64,000 nucleotides of DNA from Muricea muricata (Eukaryota; Cnidaria; Anthozoa; Malacalcyonacea; Plexauridae), in contig OY979726.1 in assembly GCA_963855995.1 (NCBI GenBank), positions 5,686,201 to 5,750,200 on the forward strand, in the 5' to 3' direction. Of the stretch, positions 12,262 to 49,192 are shown piece after piece; positions within the stretch are counted from its first letter, which is position 1, and each line of letters starts with the position of its first letter. Under the pieces are notes generated by a model. That model ran no database searches. It saw only the letters and a program-made list of their open reading frames with translations, and was not told where the DNA came from. Position numbers and translations under genes: made by a program.

Positions 12262-12418
12262 AGAGAGGTTCAGATTTGACTTCCACTACCTCCACCACTA
12301 CCTTAATCAACCTTTCAGCCAATCAGATGAGCTTGGCCTACCCAACTGACCAATGAGAGGGTTAAAAATCAGGATAAGGTGGCAGTAGTGGTAGTGGAAG
12401 TCAAATCTGAACCTCTCT
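12262..12418. mobile_element. 157-bp foldback MITE
   Basis: Inverted arms of about 40 bp: AGAGGTTCAGATTTGACTTC at the left end and its complement at the right end, continuing through the CCACTACC-rich part. It lies about 20 bp from the end of the larger foldback element. Confidence 0.75.
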
Positions 12419-12767
12419 ATTGTCGTGCGCGTAACTGTAGGTGTGGTGTAAGTGTAAGTGTAAGTGTAATGTTAGCTTATAGCCAATCACTGAACGCGTA
12501 AACTAAATTCAGCCAATAGACGAGAATGTAACATTTGGATGACGTTATGCTAAAGACTCACTGAACGTACAAATAGAAGTACAACTGGAGTGATATACTG
12601 ATATTTCAATCCAACATGGCGAAAAATTTTATGCATGAAGCCACGAAGAATGAACGCCGATCTAACTTAACAGAACATTGACAGGGATCGGAAGGTAATT
12701 TATCAACAACTTTTTGTGACCAATTCATATGTTATTACCTAGATAACGAACAAACCTGATAATGTGG

Positions 12768-14420
12768 GAATGTTCAAGTGTTCAACAAGAGAAGTAAATC
12801 TGGTATTTTCAAGAACCCATGTATTTTCTATTTATTATATAAACTATAGTCTTTTCTAGCAATATAAAATATCCATAAGCTATCATTTATAATTAAAAAG
12901 TGATGATTTTCTCATGTCCTGACATGGGTGATTATCCTACAAGGCTACAATACTGTGATTATGTTATACTGATACTGTGCGCCTGTGCCAATATAGTATA
13001 TTTCTTGTCATCTAAGTTTAAACTTGTCTGCTTGTGAATTGTCAATGTTCAAATTATATTTGAATGTGTCTCTTGTTTAAATATTATTTGAGTATATACT
13101 TTTATTTTCAATGCATGACCTGACAGATACAGTGTAGTTTTGTAATATATAAATATTGTTGAAATTTTTGAAAGTATATTATGCTATTGACAAAACATTC
13201 AAAGTTAATAGTTTTGCAATAATAATTTTGTAGGAACAGTTAGTGTAGGTACAGATAAGCTGTAAAGCGATGATTTTCTGATGCCTTGACATGGGTGATT
13301 ATCGTACAATACTGTAATACTGATACTGTGCGTCTGTGCTAATATAATATATTTCTTGTCATCAAAATTTAAACTTGTCTGCTTGTGAATTGTCAATGTT
13401 CAAATTATATTTGAATGTGTCTTTGTTTAATTAAATATTATTTGAGTACTTTTGTTTTCAATACATGACATAACAGATAGTTTTGTAATTATATATGAAT
13501 ATTGTTGAAACTGTAAAAAGTATATAATGCTATTGACAAAACACTCAAAGCTAATAATTTTGCAATAATAATTTTGTAGAAACAGTTAGTGTTGGTACAG
13601 ATAAGCTGTATAAATATCATTGTAAATGTCATGTTCAAGTAACACGAGAAGTAAAATTGGTATTTTCAACCACCCTTGTAATTTCTATTTATTATATAAA
13701 CTACAGTCTTTTCTAGCAATATAAAATATCCATAAGCTATGATTCATAGTTGGGTGTAAAGCAATGATTTTCTGATGTCCCGGCATGGGTGATCATGTGC
13801 AGTACTGTGATAGTGATACTGATACTGATACTGTGCCAATATATTTCTTGTCATCAAAGTTTAAACTTGTCTGCTCTGAGTACTTTTTTTCAATGCATGA
13901 CATGACAGATAGTTTTATAATATGTAAATATTGTTGAAATTTTTGAAAGTATATGATGCTATTGACAAAACATTCAAAGCTAATAGTTTTGCAATAATAA
14001 TTTTGTAGAAACAGTTAGTGTTGGTACAGACAAGCTGTAAAATGATGATTTTCTCATGGTGTGATTATTGTGCAATACTGTGATACTGATATTGTGCATC
14101 TGTGCCAGCAGGGGCGTAGCCACGGGGGGGAATGGGGGGTCCGGACCCCCCCACTTTTGTTTTGGAGAAGTTTTTTAATTCTTTCAAAACCGGGTAGAAA
14201 TGTATGGGGGGGGGGGCAAAGCGGCCATGGACATTACATTATCTTTCTATACACAGGATATCCGGATACTGGGCATTAGGACCCCCCCACTAGTTTAGGG
14301 CTGGCTACGCCCCTGTGTGCCAGTAATATATTTCTTGCCATCAAAGTTTAAACTTGTCTGCTTGTGAATTGTCAATGTTGAAATTATATTTGAATGTGTC
14401 TCTTGTTTAAATATTATCAA
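12768..14420. repeat. Complex tandem array, about four degenerate units
   Basis: A unit of roughly 350-500 bp recurs. It begins near TGATGATTTTCT (12901, 13270, 13763, 14044), contains TTTAAACTTGTCTGCTTGTGAATTG and GCTATTGACAAAACATTC, and ends near GGTACAGATAAGCTGTA (about 13264, 13607, 14039). A subsegment with TCTATTTATTATATAAACTA occurs only before units 1 and 3, giving a higher-order pattern. The last unit is truncated and split by the hAT-like insertion at 14109-14315. No coding capacity. Confidence 0.75.
14101..14323. mobile_element. hAT-like MITE with 8-bp target duplication
   Basis: The element at 14109-14315 (207 bp) has 14-bp terminal inverted repeats, CAGGGGCGTAGCCA and its complement. 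It is flanked by the perfect 8-bp duplication TGTGCCAG (14101-14108 and 14316-14323). TIRs starting CAGGGGCG with 8-bp duplications are typical of hAT elements. It sits inside the last unit of the tandem array and so is younger than the array. Confidence 0.9.
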
Positions 14421-14669
14421 AGGTACAGACAGTCACATACTTGTACGCAGATACATAAGTTCTTTCACTCGCTAAATTTCCTTAGCCCAATTTGAAGAAC
14501 CCAATGTTGTGAATATGTCCGGGTTCTGTCATTAGATCTGTTCCGCCATCTTTACCGTTTCACTTGCTAAACGACCATTATTTAACCATATTTATGTCGC
14601 TTTTACCTCTTTCCCCCTTCGCTTCGCAGATACATGTACGCATGGCGTACCTATTTTTAGTACTAGCCG

Positions 14670-14970
14670 TTATTTTCCACATCGCATTTCTGGATAAAAT
14701 ATTCGTGGCAATTGAATATATGAGTTAGGTGGTCTATACCACGAGCTTACAAAAAATGACCTGCTGTCCGATCTACTGATTTCCACACATAACATCTCCA
14801 GCAAGCGGGGTACTTGGTCACTTCGTTCAGAGTATGGTATCGACTCACGAATATACATGAGCACGCCCCCAATACGTCTATTTCTATATTTTCTGACAAT
14901 ATTATATCCTGCGACACCTATCCCACTATTTGACACTGTATGGTCAATTTTCGTTTCGTTAATAGCTACT
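14670..14970 (-). mobile_element. CR1-type LINE endonuclease fragment
   Basis: The minus-strand frame gives NETKIDHTVSNSGIG-like sequence, then GGVLMYIRESIPYSE, MLCVEISRSDSRSFFVSSWY and RPPNS, the middle of an AP-endonuclease domain of CR1-type LINEs. Only the endonuclease piece is present. It lies downstream of the RT of a different LINE, so it is a separate fragment. Confidence 0.75.
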
Positions 14971-14973
14971 ACA

Positions 14974-16680
14974 TCAAATAGTGTTCATTGCCATAATTTC
15001 CCTAAGTTCATCTATATATTTTAATACGTCCTTAGTGTTTTCGTTGGTGTCATATTGAATATTTTGGTAATTGCTAGTTGCCGCCCATAATTTATTTATA
15101 TCTTCATTTGGTGATGATTGAAAGGCTTTTCGGGAGACTGTTTGGCATTGAAGGAATTTAGTTGAGGGTAAAACGGCATTTAGTCCAAATCGGTTATAAG
15201 GAAGCGGGACGTTGCTAAGGGTTGCGGAAATGGGAAGCTCAGCCATTTTCGGATGTACAGTATTTTGAGACAATAGCGTCAATTGTTCCTTTTACCCAGA
15301 TTTTACCTATATGAAACTGTGAAGTGCCGCGAAATCATCAAAAGTGCCTACTGACTGTATAAACGAATTTTGTTTTATGGGTGCATGCATGCAGTGGTAG
15401 CTGAACTTTTTCATTTAAGATAATACTAAGCGTATCCAGTGTTTCAAATTTGTGATCATCATCGGACATGTCAAAGTTAAAGTAGCAACCTAAGTATCGA
15501 AATGATTTACCAATATTAACACGTGGTGCGAGGCAGTTGTTTACAAATAGTTTTGAGAGTTACTGAATGGATTTGGTTAGGCGTTTTTTATGCCAAAAAC
15601 TTATTTATGCCAAGAACTTATCAACACGTATTATCATGTCGGACCACCGACATCAAACTGTAAAGCGATTGAGCAGAATTTGGTTTGCCTTTTCTTCGCC
15701 TCTAATAACAGCTGCATCGTCAGCAAATTGAAACCAGTTTAATGATATTCCAAAATCCGAGTTGACGATACTTTGTGTTGGATGAAAGTATTACATGTCA
15801 TATTAAATAGTAAAGGACTGAGACAATCACCCTGAAGGACGCTGCGACCGATGACCCACGGTGTGCTGAATTTTTCATTTATAATAGAGGTTTGGAAATC
15901 AGTATAGAGACTACGGATGAGAGAGATTCTTGACGTGGTCTGGAAAGTAAAGGCAATCAAGGACTTCCTGGATAAGGCTGTGATGAACTTCACCAAATGA
16001 ATTTTTCGAATCTAACAGCGTTATGATCAGAGATCGTTGTTTTGTACGAGCTTTATTGATGATATTTGCCACCTGAACTGTATGCTCTGGTAATTTCTTA
16101 TAGAGTTTGGGGGTGAAACCTGTATGTATGTTTTGTTCAATGTAGTTGTTTTCTACATGGAATTGAAATGTTTCATTACGAAGACATGATGTGAAGACTT
16201 TGAGAGGTATAGATTTGAAAGTAATTGGTCTAAAGTTTGCAGGGTCGTTTGTTTCTCCTTTTTTATGTATCAGCATAGTAGATGCTTTTTTCCATTTAAG
16301 ATGGGACAACGCCGCATGACCAGGCCGCTTGTATTTTCTTGGTTAATTAGGAACGTAAATAGGGACAGCGTTCAAAACAGATAATGGATATTTGGTCAAG
16401 TGCATGGACATGTGCTCAAATGGTCAAGTGGATTTACTTTATTTATGTTATCCTCATTCTCTTTCTCAGATAATATCTCTGTCATTTGATGTTGGAGCTC
16501 GTCTTCGAGGTCGTTAATTATTCCACAACTTCGTTGATTCATCTTAAGGCCACGAGGCCCTTTGCAGACTTTCCACAGCAACATTTAATGGCTTTACAAG
16601 ATCGATTGTATTTCACTTTACTCTTACAACGCCAATAGTGACGACCTGATGAGACGAATTCTTTACCACAAAACCCACAT
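14974..16680 (-). mobile_element. Zinc-finger LINE remnant (ZnF-RT)
   Basis: Read on the minus strand: N-terminal Cys/His fingers (CGFCGKEFVSSGRHYWRCKS near 16679-16620, then a KVCKGPRGLKMNQRSC finger at 16570-16525), RT motifs (KKGETNDPANFRPIT near 16260; VLQGDCLSPLLFN near 15840), and a C-terminal segment with SATLSNVPLPYNRFGLNAV and a LWAATSNYQNIQYD region (15225-15060). The order is that of a single-ORF LINE with N-terminal zinc fingers, as in R2/NeSL-like clades. Many frameshifts and stops are present. It lies in the gap between the two death-domain genes. Confidence 0.75.
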
Positions 16681-17133
16681 ATATATTACAAGCGTAGAAA
16701 ATAGTGCAAGCAAGCTTGAACGAATCATAATTAATTTCTTACACAGAAGGATCCAAAAGATGTAATTTATGTTTAGACGAAAAAATTTGAAAGAAAAAAA
16801 CAATTGCTTGCTTAATAAAAGATCGGAAATAGTTTCGGCCTACCAACAGAAAAATAGATTTCAGGTAAACAGCCTAAACAAAGAAAGGAATGCATGCTAT
16901 TTAAACACCCACGCGCCCAGGATTCCTGCTTGAGCATAAAAGAAGCTCCCATGCTTTCGAAATTTGTCTACCACTCGGCTGAAGTTAGAAGCTAGAATTA
17001 ATAAATGTTACAAGAATCTTATAGTGACAGTTTTGTCTAGAAATTACTATCTAGTATGTAAAAATGTATGGTGTTAAAAATATGTATTTACTCGATATTT
17101 TAATTTTCAGCAGTCAGTATCCAAAAGGCAATA
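16681..17133 (+). other. Upstream region of copy 2
   Basis: No coding signal. A TTTTAATTTTCAG acceptor-like sequence at 17098-17110 lies 23 bases before the predicted start codon, so a noncoding 5' exon may lie further upstream. Confidence 0.4.
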
Positions 17134-31606
<14,473 letters not shown>

Positions 31607-32790
31607 GCGTATGAAAATTAGTTTTTAGTTAAACGTATTTGTTTTGAGGTGGTCGCATGTTATACGGGCAGGGACAATGTTTAGATATTAAAGAGCGGTC
31701 ATAAAGTAAGGTCTGCACCGGCGTGAAGGTTAAAATATTCAATTTTGTAAACAAAATTTTATGCTCTCCAAAAAATGTTGGATAATATACCCATTACAAA
31801 AAAGTGTTTGATCTGACAGTTGGAATTTTACGTGAATTGACACTATAAAACCAATACAAGGCTTCGTTTTATATCAATTAAGACACCTGCTACATTATAC
31901 CGGACCACCTTTCATACCAGATTAAAGGTGGGTGGCAGGCGAGTGCGCATATTTTCTGCGCATAACCATTGGTGGGCCAGTCCGGAAGTATATATGCCGT
32001 TGCCACATCAACTTGCTAAAGCGCACATATATTTGTTTGTTTGTAATAAGGAGTGAAAAAGCAAATTTTAAAAAAATGTATGTAATAACAGTCACAATTT
32101 AATCGAAAAGTCGAATTAGTTCAAAAGTCGAACTAGCAGTCGAAAATCAAATCAGGTTTAGAAAGGTGCAAAACAATATGCAATTACACGTGTCGTGATT
32201 ACATGATAAATTACCACCGTGTTGTATCGCGCAGCGTTGCTGTGAGCTAGCAGAAGAGTTCACATATAGAAACAGGATAATGTACAGCCAGCTTTTTTAA
32301 GATTTAATATTTTGAAATAAGATATGTGCATGATGAAGCTTTACGTGAGCTAGAGCCTAGAGTTTTAGTCTGATTAGCCATTTGACAAATTAGCAATTAA
32401 AACTGCGTTAATCCCAAATTTTGACATTTTGTATCGCAGTAATTTTATTCAGGATAGAAGAAACTTTTGCTCTTGTTGAATTCAAGGCCATTGTCTAGCA
32501 CAATAGAAATTCGTTATGCATAAATGAGCACAGAGCTGTAGAAGAAATTAGTTTGACTCGGCTATCGCCTCGTTGAATAGAACATTCCATCTTTCACCTC
32601 ATGAAAATATTCTTACTATTGCCATAGCTATTGCACTCATAAACATTCATTATTTGTATATTATTATTATCATTGTGAGAAACTATATAATTATGCATGT
32701 ATGCCGCATGATTGGAATACACATGCACTCTACGCAATTAGTGATAGGTGATTTCAAAAGTAATAAGGGCGTTTTTTGAAAAAACCCTAA
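31607..32790. other. Intergenic, no gene seen
   Basis: No coding or RNA-gene signal recognised downstream of copy 2. Confidence 0.4.
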
Positions 32791-33139
32791 GGGACCATTC
32801 ATTGTTTATGGCCGGGGGTGGGCTGGTAAGAATGTAGGGGGGCCATCCAAAATTTTAGGCAATTTGAGGGGGGTCATAGAAAATACGCCAGTAGGTTGGG
32901 GGGGGGGGGGTCACCTGCTATTGAATAATTTGTTCAGTGATATGTTCATCAAAGCTAATATTTATTATAAATGTAAATACGAAATGGCGGGCTAGTTTAA
33001 TATATATTTGCATTTTCATCAAGGGGGGGGGGGTCATGGATTTTTTGTTTTTTTAATTAGAGGGGTCAAGAAGTTTCTTTTTGGTTTATGATAGATATTA
33101 CCAGCCCACCCCCAGCCATAAATAATGAATGGTCCCTAA
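32788..33139. mobile_element. Harbinger-like MITE, TAA target duplication
   Basis: The element 32791-33136 (346 bp) has about 40-bp terminal inverted repeats, GGGACCATTCATTGTTTATG onward and complement, flanked by TAA on both sides. The TWA-type duplication fits the PIF/Harbinger superfamily. Internal poly-G tracts. Confidence 0.85.
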
Positions 33140-33417
33140 CTTCAAGAAATAAAACTTTATCACAAAGAACTTTACGCCAAGTACTGCAGCATATTTTAGA
33201 ACATTCTGCAATTTAAGGGGATCGGATACAATTTCCTTTAGTTATTTTGTTTGAAGCAAAGCCGATCATAGTTTTGCGCACTTTAACCAGTGAACTTAGC
33301 CAATCAAAAAGGTTATACCAAGTTGTTTGTTAAATGTCATTAAATTTAGCAAGGATCGAGTGCTCTTATCGGTGTTTTTTGCGCGGGTGTTTATTTTGAG
33401 CACCCTTGTCAACATTT

Positions 33418-33893
33418 TTAAAGTGCCCATGACACCAAAATTTTTATTACATGATGTGAAAGAGTATTTAAAACTGTAATACAAGTTCTTTTAAACTTTT
33501 GCGCTGCAACGTTTTGTTGATGAGATATGTCAGCTCTAAATTTTGTTTTTGTCGGCTAATTTACGTCACACTTTGCATAATGAGTTGCTGTTGAATGCCA
33601 GTTATCTATGTCTTCAATGAGCAAAATTCTCGTAATATTGAAAGGATATGTAGATCAAGGACAAACATAAGCATTCCATTAATGTTGCACGTCGTCTCTT
33701 TAGGAAAACAACTTTATAATCTGCTTTCTGATGCCTCATTATGCAAAGTGCGACGTAATTAGCCGACAAAACAAAATATTCAAACTGAAATATCTCATCA
33801 ACAAAACGTTGCAGCACAAAAGTACAAAAGAACTTGTATTACAGTTTTAAATACTCTTTCTCAATAAAAATTTTCGTGTCATAGGCACTTTAA
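33418..33893. mobile_element. piggyBac-like MITE, TTAA target duplication
   Basis: The element 33422-33889 (468 bp) starts AGTGCCCATGACAC and ends GTGTCATAGGCACT. It is flanked by TTAA at 33418-33421 and 33890-33893, and the inverted arms extend roughly 190 bp inward. TTAA duplications are diagnostic of piggyBac-type insertion. Confidence 0.85.
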
Positions 33894-35405
33894 AGAGTAC
33901 CCTTTGTTGACAAAAAGATGGCGCTTTTTTAAACTTTCTAGAAATTACTAATGAGATGAAAAGGAGTATGCTTTTTTGTCTTTTCCATAAAGATAAAAGA
34001 GTTAAAAAGACGAATTTGCTGCACCTTTCACTTTCTACTTTACACTGATTGGGGCGTACCAGATTACAGTAGCGTAATGTAATCAACAGCCCCGTATGAA
34101 AGTCGCGACGCACCGGTCGACGTAATTCGGTATAGTGCAACAGGGGTCTAAGATTCCAACGATCAGGTCGCGACACTTGTTTTGTATGAATAAAAGCATC
34201 CACAATTCGTTTTATGTTACACGTTAATCAATTTATATTTTATGAATGTTTCGGAATTGAACCCCAAACCAAAATACGGGAAGTATAAATTGCCGGGTTA
34301 ATATAATAATTTTCAGTGCATGCTGTCAGTCTGTATGACGAAGAACTGAATCCCATGATATTTTAAAATGTTGTCAGCCATTGACATGTAATATCAAACT
34401 CAATAATTGTAACAATTTAAATGTACGCAGCAGTTCTTTTGATAAAGCTGCTTTTGCCAATTGCAACTTCAAGTTGGGTGGAACGCCCTACAAACAATAG
34501 TTGAGCTTAAGGTGTGAAAGGGTAATCACGCTACTTTTTTTTGGTCAATTATCTCCCAATCTTGCAGACTCCTATTACCAACAGACACCGCTCAAAAATC
34601 ATTAACAGCCTATGCCTATGAAACTCAAAGATTTTTTGTTTTTCTAAATAGTGCGTTAAAAAGTTTGAGCTTGCGAATAGGGTGAAAATAGGCGAAAATG
34701 ACCAGCATGAAGCCGAAACGACACGGGAAAATCAAGAATTAAAGCAAGCTTACTGCCGTGCATTAATTAGCGGAACGAACATAACTGAAAGGGAAAGTTT
34801 GACTTGAATTGGTAATCATGGAAAGCTTTTTGCAACGCGGAGACCGGTAGATTCTCAATTAGCCTAAAGATTTGTCGAATCCGGTATAACAGCTGCTTCA
34901 AATTCATGTTCGAAAAATTATATGTTTTTGCGTTGTAAAGAAAACATACACAAAGTCGTAAGAGGAAAAACTCCCCACGACACACACCCCTGTGACAGAT
35001 TCGCTTTCTGACCGAAGAATTTCTTGTGAAACCGACTCGATTTTAACATAAATTTTGTCTGGCAGTACAACCCCATCCCCAATTAACGCTGTAGTTACGC
35101 GTCCGAAAGCTCCCCCCCCCCCCCGCACACGAGAGCTATAGGTTGAGCAAATGAAACTGGTCCGTTTTTAGTGATAGTCGAGCCGGTATATCTCACCGAT
35201 ATAAGGGCGAGAAAAGGCGGAATGAGGCTGAAAACTCAGTACAGTCCACTCAGTCACTCAAAACTAAGAGGCACGAGTAATTTCGGGAAACTTGAGTCCA
35301 CATCTAAACATGCTTGCAAGCAGCTCTCTGCAAACGTTAAACCGTCAATAGCAAAGTCTTTTGCATGTTCACTGTCCGTAGTAAAGATTTTAGCATGGGA
35401 CAAAA
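33894..35405. other. Intergenic, no gene seen
   Basis: Short frames only. A poly-C tract at 35110-35125 and a palindromic GCGACGCACCGGTCGACG segment near 34107 suggest further transposon debris. Confidence 0.4.
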
Positions 35406-35825
35406 GGGCCATTTATACGAGCGAAATAAGCCGCGGCTTAAATAAGTCGAGAACGTCTGTATAAACGTACAATTTCTTTGCGACTAAAATAAGCCGCGGC
35501 TAATTTTAGCCCAGGGTTCGGGCCTCGTCTTAAATTGGCCGCGGCCAATTTTAGGCGGGAAAACCTCGTGAAAACGTTTTGATCGCGACCAAGGCAAGTC
35601 CAAAGTAATTTCGTGTAGCTTTTTTTTCTAACGCGAGCCATTTTCCTTTTGTTGTCATGGTATGGGTATTAAAACTTCGGTGACCTCGTTATGGTCTATT
35701 TATACGCATGTTTTGGGCTATTTTAATAAATTTAGTAAAACTGGCGTATAAAAGGCTGTGTTCTCGACTTATTTAAGCCGCGGCCTATTTAAGCCGCGGC
35801 TTATTTTCGCTCGTATAAATGGCCC
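35406..35825. mobile_element. Harbinger-like MITE with CCGCGG palindromes
   Basis: TIRs GGGCCATTTATACGAGCG and complement continue into AAGCCGCGGCTTAAAT units, of which the right arm carries one extra. It is flanked by AAA on the left and TAA on the right, compatible with a mutated TWA duplication. No coding capacity. Confidence 0.75.
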
Positions 35826-35850
35826 TAAAGTGTCTTTATAGGATAGCATC

Positions 35851-36374
35851 TTAGGGCCTGTTTACATGGAAGTAGGGTGACCCTAGCAGAAGGGTTACCC
35901 TAGTAAGCGAGTTACCCTACTACAATATGTTTTATAGGAAGCGTTTACATGTGCGCTAGGATTACCCTAGCGGTAGGGTTACCCTATCAAATAGATAGGG
36001 TTACCCTAGCAGTAGGGCTATCTTTTTGTTTACATAAGCCATGTAAACGCTTCAGGTAGGGTTACCCTATCAAGCGGGTCAAGTTATTCGCCTTCAGTAA
36101 ATATCAAAGAAACAAAGATGGTCACAACACTGAAATGAAACAACAAAATGAGCCAGACATAGTATCACACAGCACACCACAAGAACTTCGCACGTTAATA
36201 TAATTTTTTAAATGAATGGCTGAGCGACCACGTTAAGATAGGGTGACCCTAGCGGTGAACATAGCCCTAGCAGTAGGGTTACCCTATCTCATGTAAACGC
36301 TCGCTTTTTTTGACCCGTTTGCTAGGGTAACCCTTCTACTAGGGTCACCCTACCTTCATGTAAACAGGCCCTTA
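35851..36374. mobile_element. Harbinger-like MITE with GGGTTACCC palindromes
   Basis: The element 35854-36371 (518 bp) starts GGGCCTGTTTACATGGAAGT and ends with the complement, flanked by TTA on both sides. The subterminal parts contain multiple TAGGGTTACCCTA-like palindromes and their variants. It starts 28 bp after the preceding MITE ends. Confidence 0.85.
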
Positions 36375-38474
36375 TTAAATCTTTTTAGAGGTTCACACGT
36401 TTTTTCGTTCTTGATGGTTTTTATTATGTGACAAAGTAATTACAACATGACGCCTGGGAAGGCGTTTAAAAACACAAATCTGACAGCATCGGTTGTGTGT
36501 GTTTATTCAGATTTACCGCAAACAACAGTAATTGGCCCAAAATATAGAGCTTTAGAAAAAAGTGAAGTACGAAAATTGCAGGCAACCCCTGGACGGCCGC
36601 CATTTTGAAAATGAGCCCGCAGTCAAAAATGGAAAGTCACACTTGGACAACGAAAAAAACAAAGACAGAAAAAGGTCATTTTTAAGCCACTAACTCTTTC
36701 AGGCCAGTGCAATAAATATTCTGCTGAATCATGAGCCGTGACTTAGTTCAATCCTCCCAAAATAATCCCCGCCTATGATTTTGTCCCCACTGCACAGCCA
36801 AAAACGCGTAAGTTTTAGAAAGTCTGTTTCAGGTTTATTTACTTGCAGTCAGAGACACAATTGCAAGACTAATAAACAGAAGAACCACTCGAGTCGGAAT
36901 ATTTGAAGTTTGTGTAGTTGCTCATGTCGCATATATGCAGGTTTGGATCTTTTCTGGCCAATAGAGACGCTGACCAGTCAATCGCATAAAAATAGAAGGA
37001 CATGTTGCACAGCGTAGTGGCCCTATTGTTCTTCGCTATACTGTGTTAGAGGGCCCTGAACGGGGGTAAAATGAGAGCTTGGTCTGCTTGGAATTGCCCA
37101 TTTTCTGCTTGGAAAAGAGAAATTCTATCCACTAGTGCTGGGACTGGGATTAATTGGAAGAAAAGTAGAAAATGGGAATAATGGGATTAAGATTTTAACA
37201 AAACATTCATTGGATTTGTGCACTTGGACACAGGGATTTAGTCAAAGTTTTGGCTGGAAAATTTAAATAGAGCCCCCTCCCCTCAGGACCATGATATCAG
37301 GGTGCGTTGGTATCACATACTACTGCTTGGTGATAACACGTTTGTTGCAACTTGTCCACAGGCTTGATGCAGCTTGATTGTCCAGAATTTATGCGCAAGC
37401 TTGTCACAAGTTTTTTCAACAACCTGCAGCAAGCATCAAGTTGTGTCACGTGTGATTTTCACGAACTTGATGCAACTTGATGAAACCAACATAGCCGTGA
37501 CAAACTTGCATCAAGTCGATAAAATCCACAACTTTTATCAGTCTTTGGCATTTCTGACCGTGTATGCGGTATCAACAACTCTCTGCAGACTGATTTACTT
37601 ACTTTTCTGGAGTATTTAGAACACTGTTACAAAACTGTATGTGAACCCCTTACAGACGAGCAAGTTAGTACGACAAGATTTTTTATTTACTGATCATGAG
37701 CTAAGTGTACGTGTGAAAATATATGCACAACAATTTTTTCATGGCATGTTTTTCTTTGACAAGTTTAAACTTCGCGCAGTAGCCATGATGCGTTGATGCT
37801 AACCCAAAGTGGATACACTGCTGGCCACAGTACTTTTGAGCTCAATTTACATTGACGGGCAAATTCCTCTGACAAACTCCTCAAAAAAAGTTCACTTTGA
37901 AAAAGTGCGCAACTTCTAACTCACTAACAAGATATAGCATTCTGATTGGTCAATGAATAGGAGATTGTGAATCATTTTAACGAACTTCTCAAAACTTTGA
38001 GGGTTTGATGAAAGGAATTGCTGAACTTGAGGAAACAAAATGAATTGGTCAATTTGTGAGGAGCGCTTCTATTGCCGCGACTGTAACTGTTTGGGGTAAA
38101 CCTTAGCTTAACATACTCTCTGTAATTGGTTTCCGGCACGCGTTTGTAACGACTAAACCCACGCGGTCAATTACTGATAACGCCGGTCATTATCCTGTCA
38201 TTAGCCATCAATTACATTGTAAATACTGAATTTGGTAGCGTGTTTGCGTGTAACCGTTTAGCTATTAAGTTTTATGGCTTTTCCCCGCGACTGTTTTGTG
38301 AGTATTTTCCAACACACGATATTAGAATGCTAATAATGCATGGCCCGCGAAGTGCATTAGGAGTTTCGTGTAAAGGGAAACGCTATGGGTTGTAAATAAG
38401 CTTATATTTTTCGGCATGGGAAAAGGGGGGAGGGAAGAATGAATGCTCGAAGATAAGCCTTGATGGGAATTAGC
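36375..38474. other. Intergenic, one short repeat cluster
   Basis: No gene recognised. At about 37340-37520 there are several CTTGATGCAACTTG-like motifs in both orientations, probably the body of a degenerate inverted-repeat element. Confidence 0.45.
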
Positions 38475-38815
38475 ATGCCATCATTGATCTGAGAATAGAT
38501 AATCTGGATAGAGTTTCTATACCTACAAAAATCGTGGCCACTTTTGATGTCGAACAACCGATTCTTGGGACCATAAATCATCACCCAAAATCGGTAAATA
38601 TTAGCTAAATATTCCCACTCTGCATGCTTTCTTTTTAAATTTAAACTACTGGCTCAAAATAGTGCAAATTGCTCAAATACAGGCATACAGCCTCGATTGT
38701 ACGCCTTGTTTAAATGCCATAAGTAGTCCCAAGATCGACATCAAAAGTGGTTACGATCTTTGTAGGTATAGAAACTCTATCCGGGTTATCTATTCTCAGA
38801 TCAGTGCATGCCATG
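38475..38815. mobile_element. Inverted-repeat element
   Basis: GATCTGAGAATAGATAA and GAGTTTCTATACCTACAAA near 38488-38530 face their complements near 38760-38805; the inner segments with CATCAAAAGTGG also match. Confidence 0.7.

Positions 38816-49192
<10,377 letters not shown>

Noticed and set aside
34904-35128. 74-aa minus-strand frame
   Set aside because: No recognisable domain, poly-C-derived N-terminus, no splice context.
35870-36340. GGGTTACCC motifs as telomeric repeat
   Set aside because: They are palindromes spaced within a MITE with TTA duplications, not head-to-tail TTAGGG.
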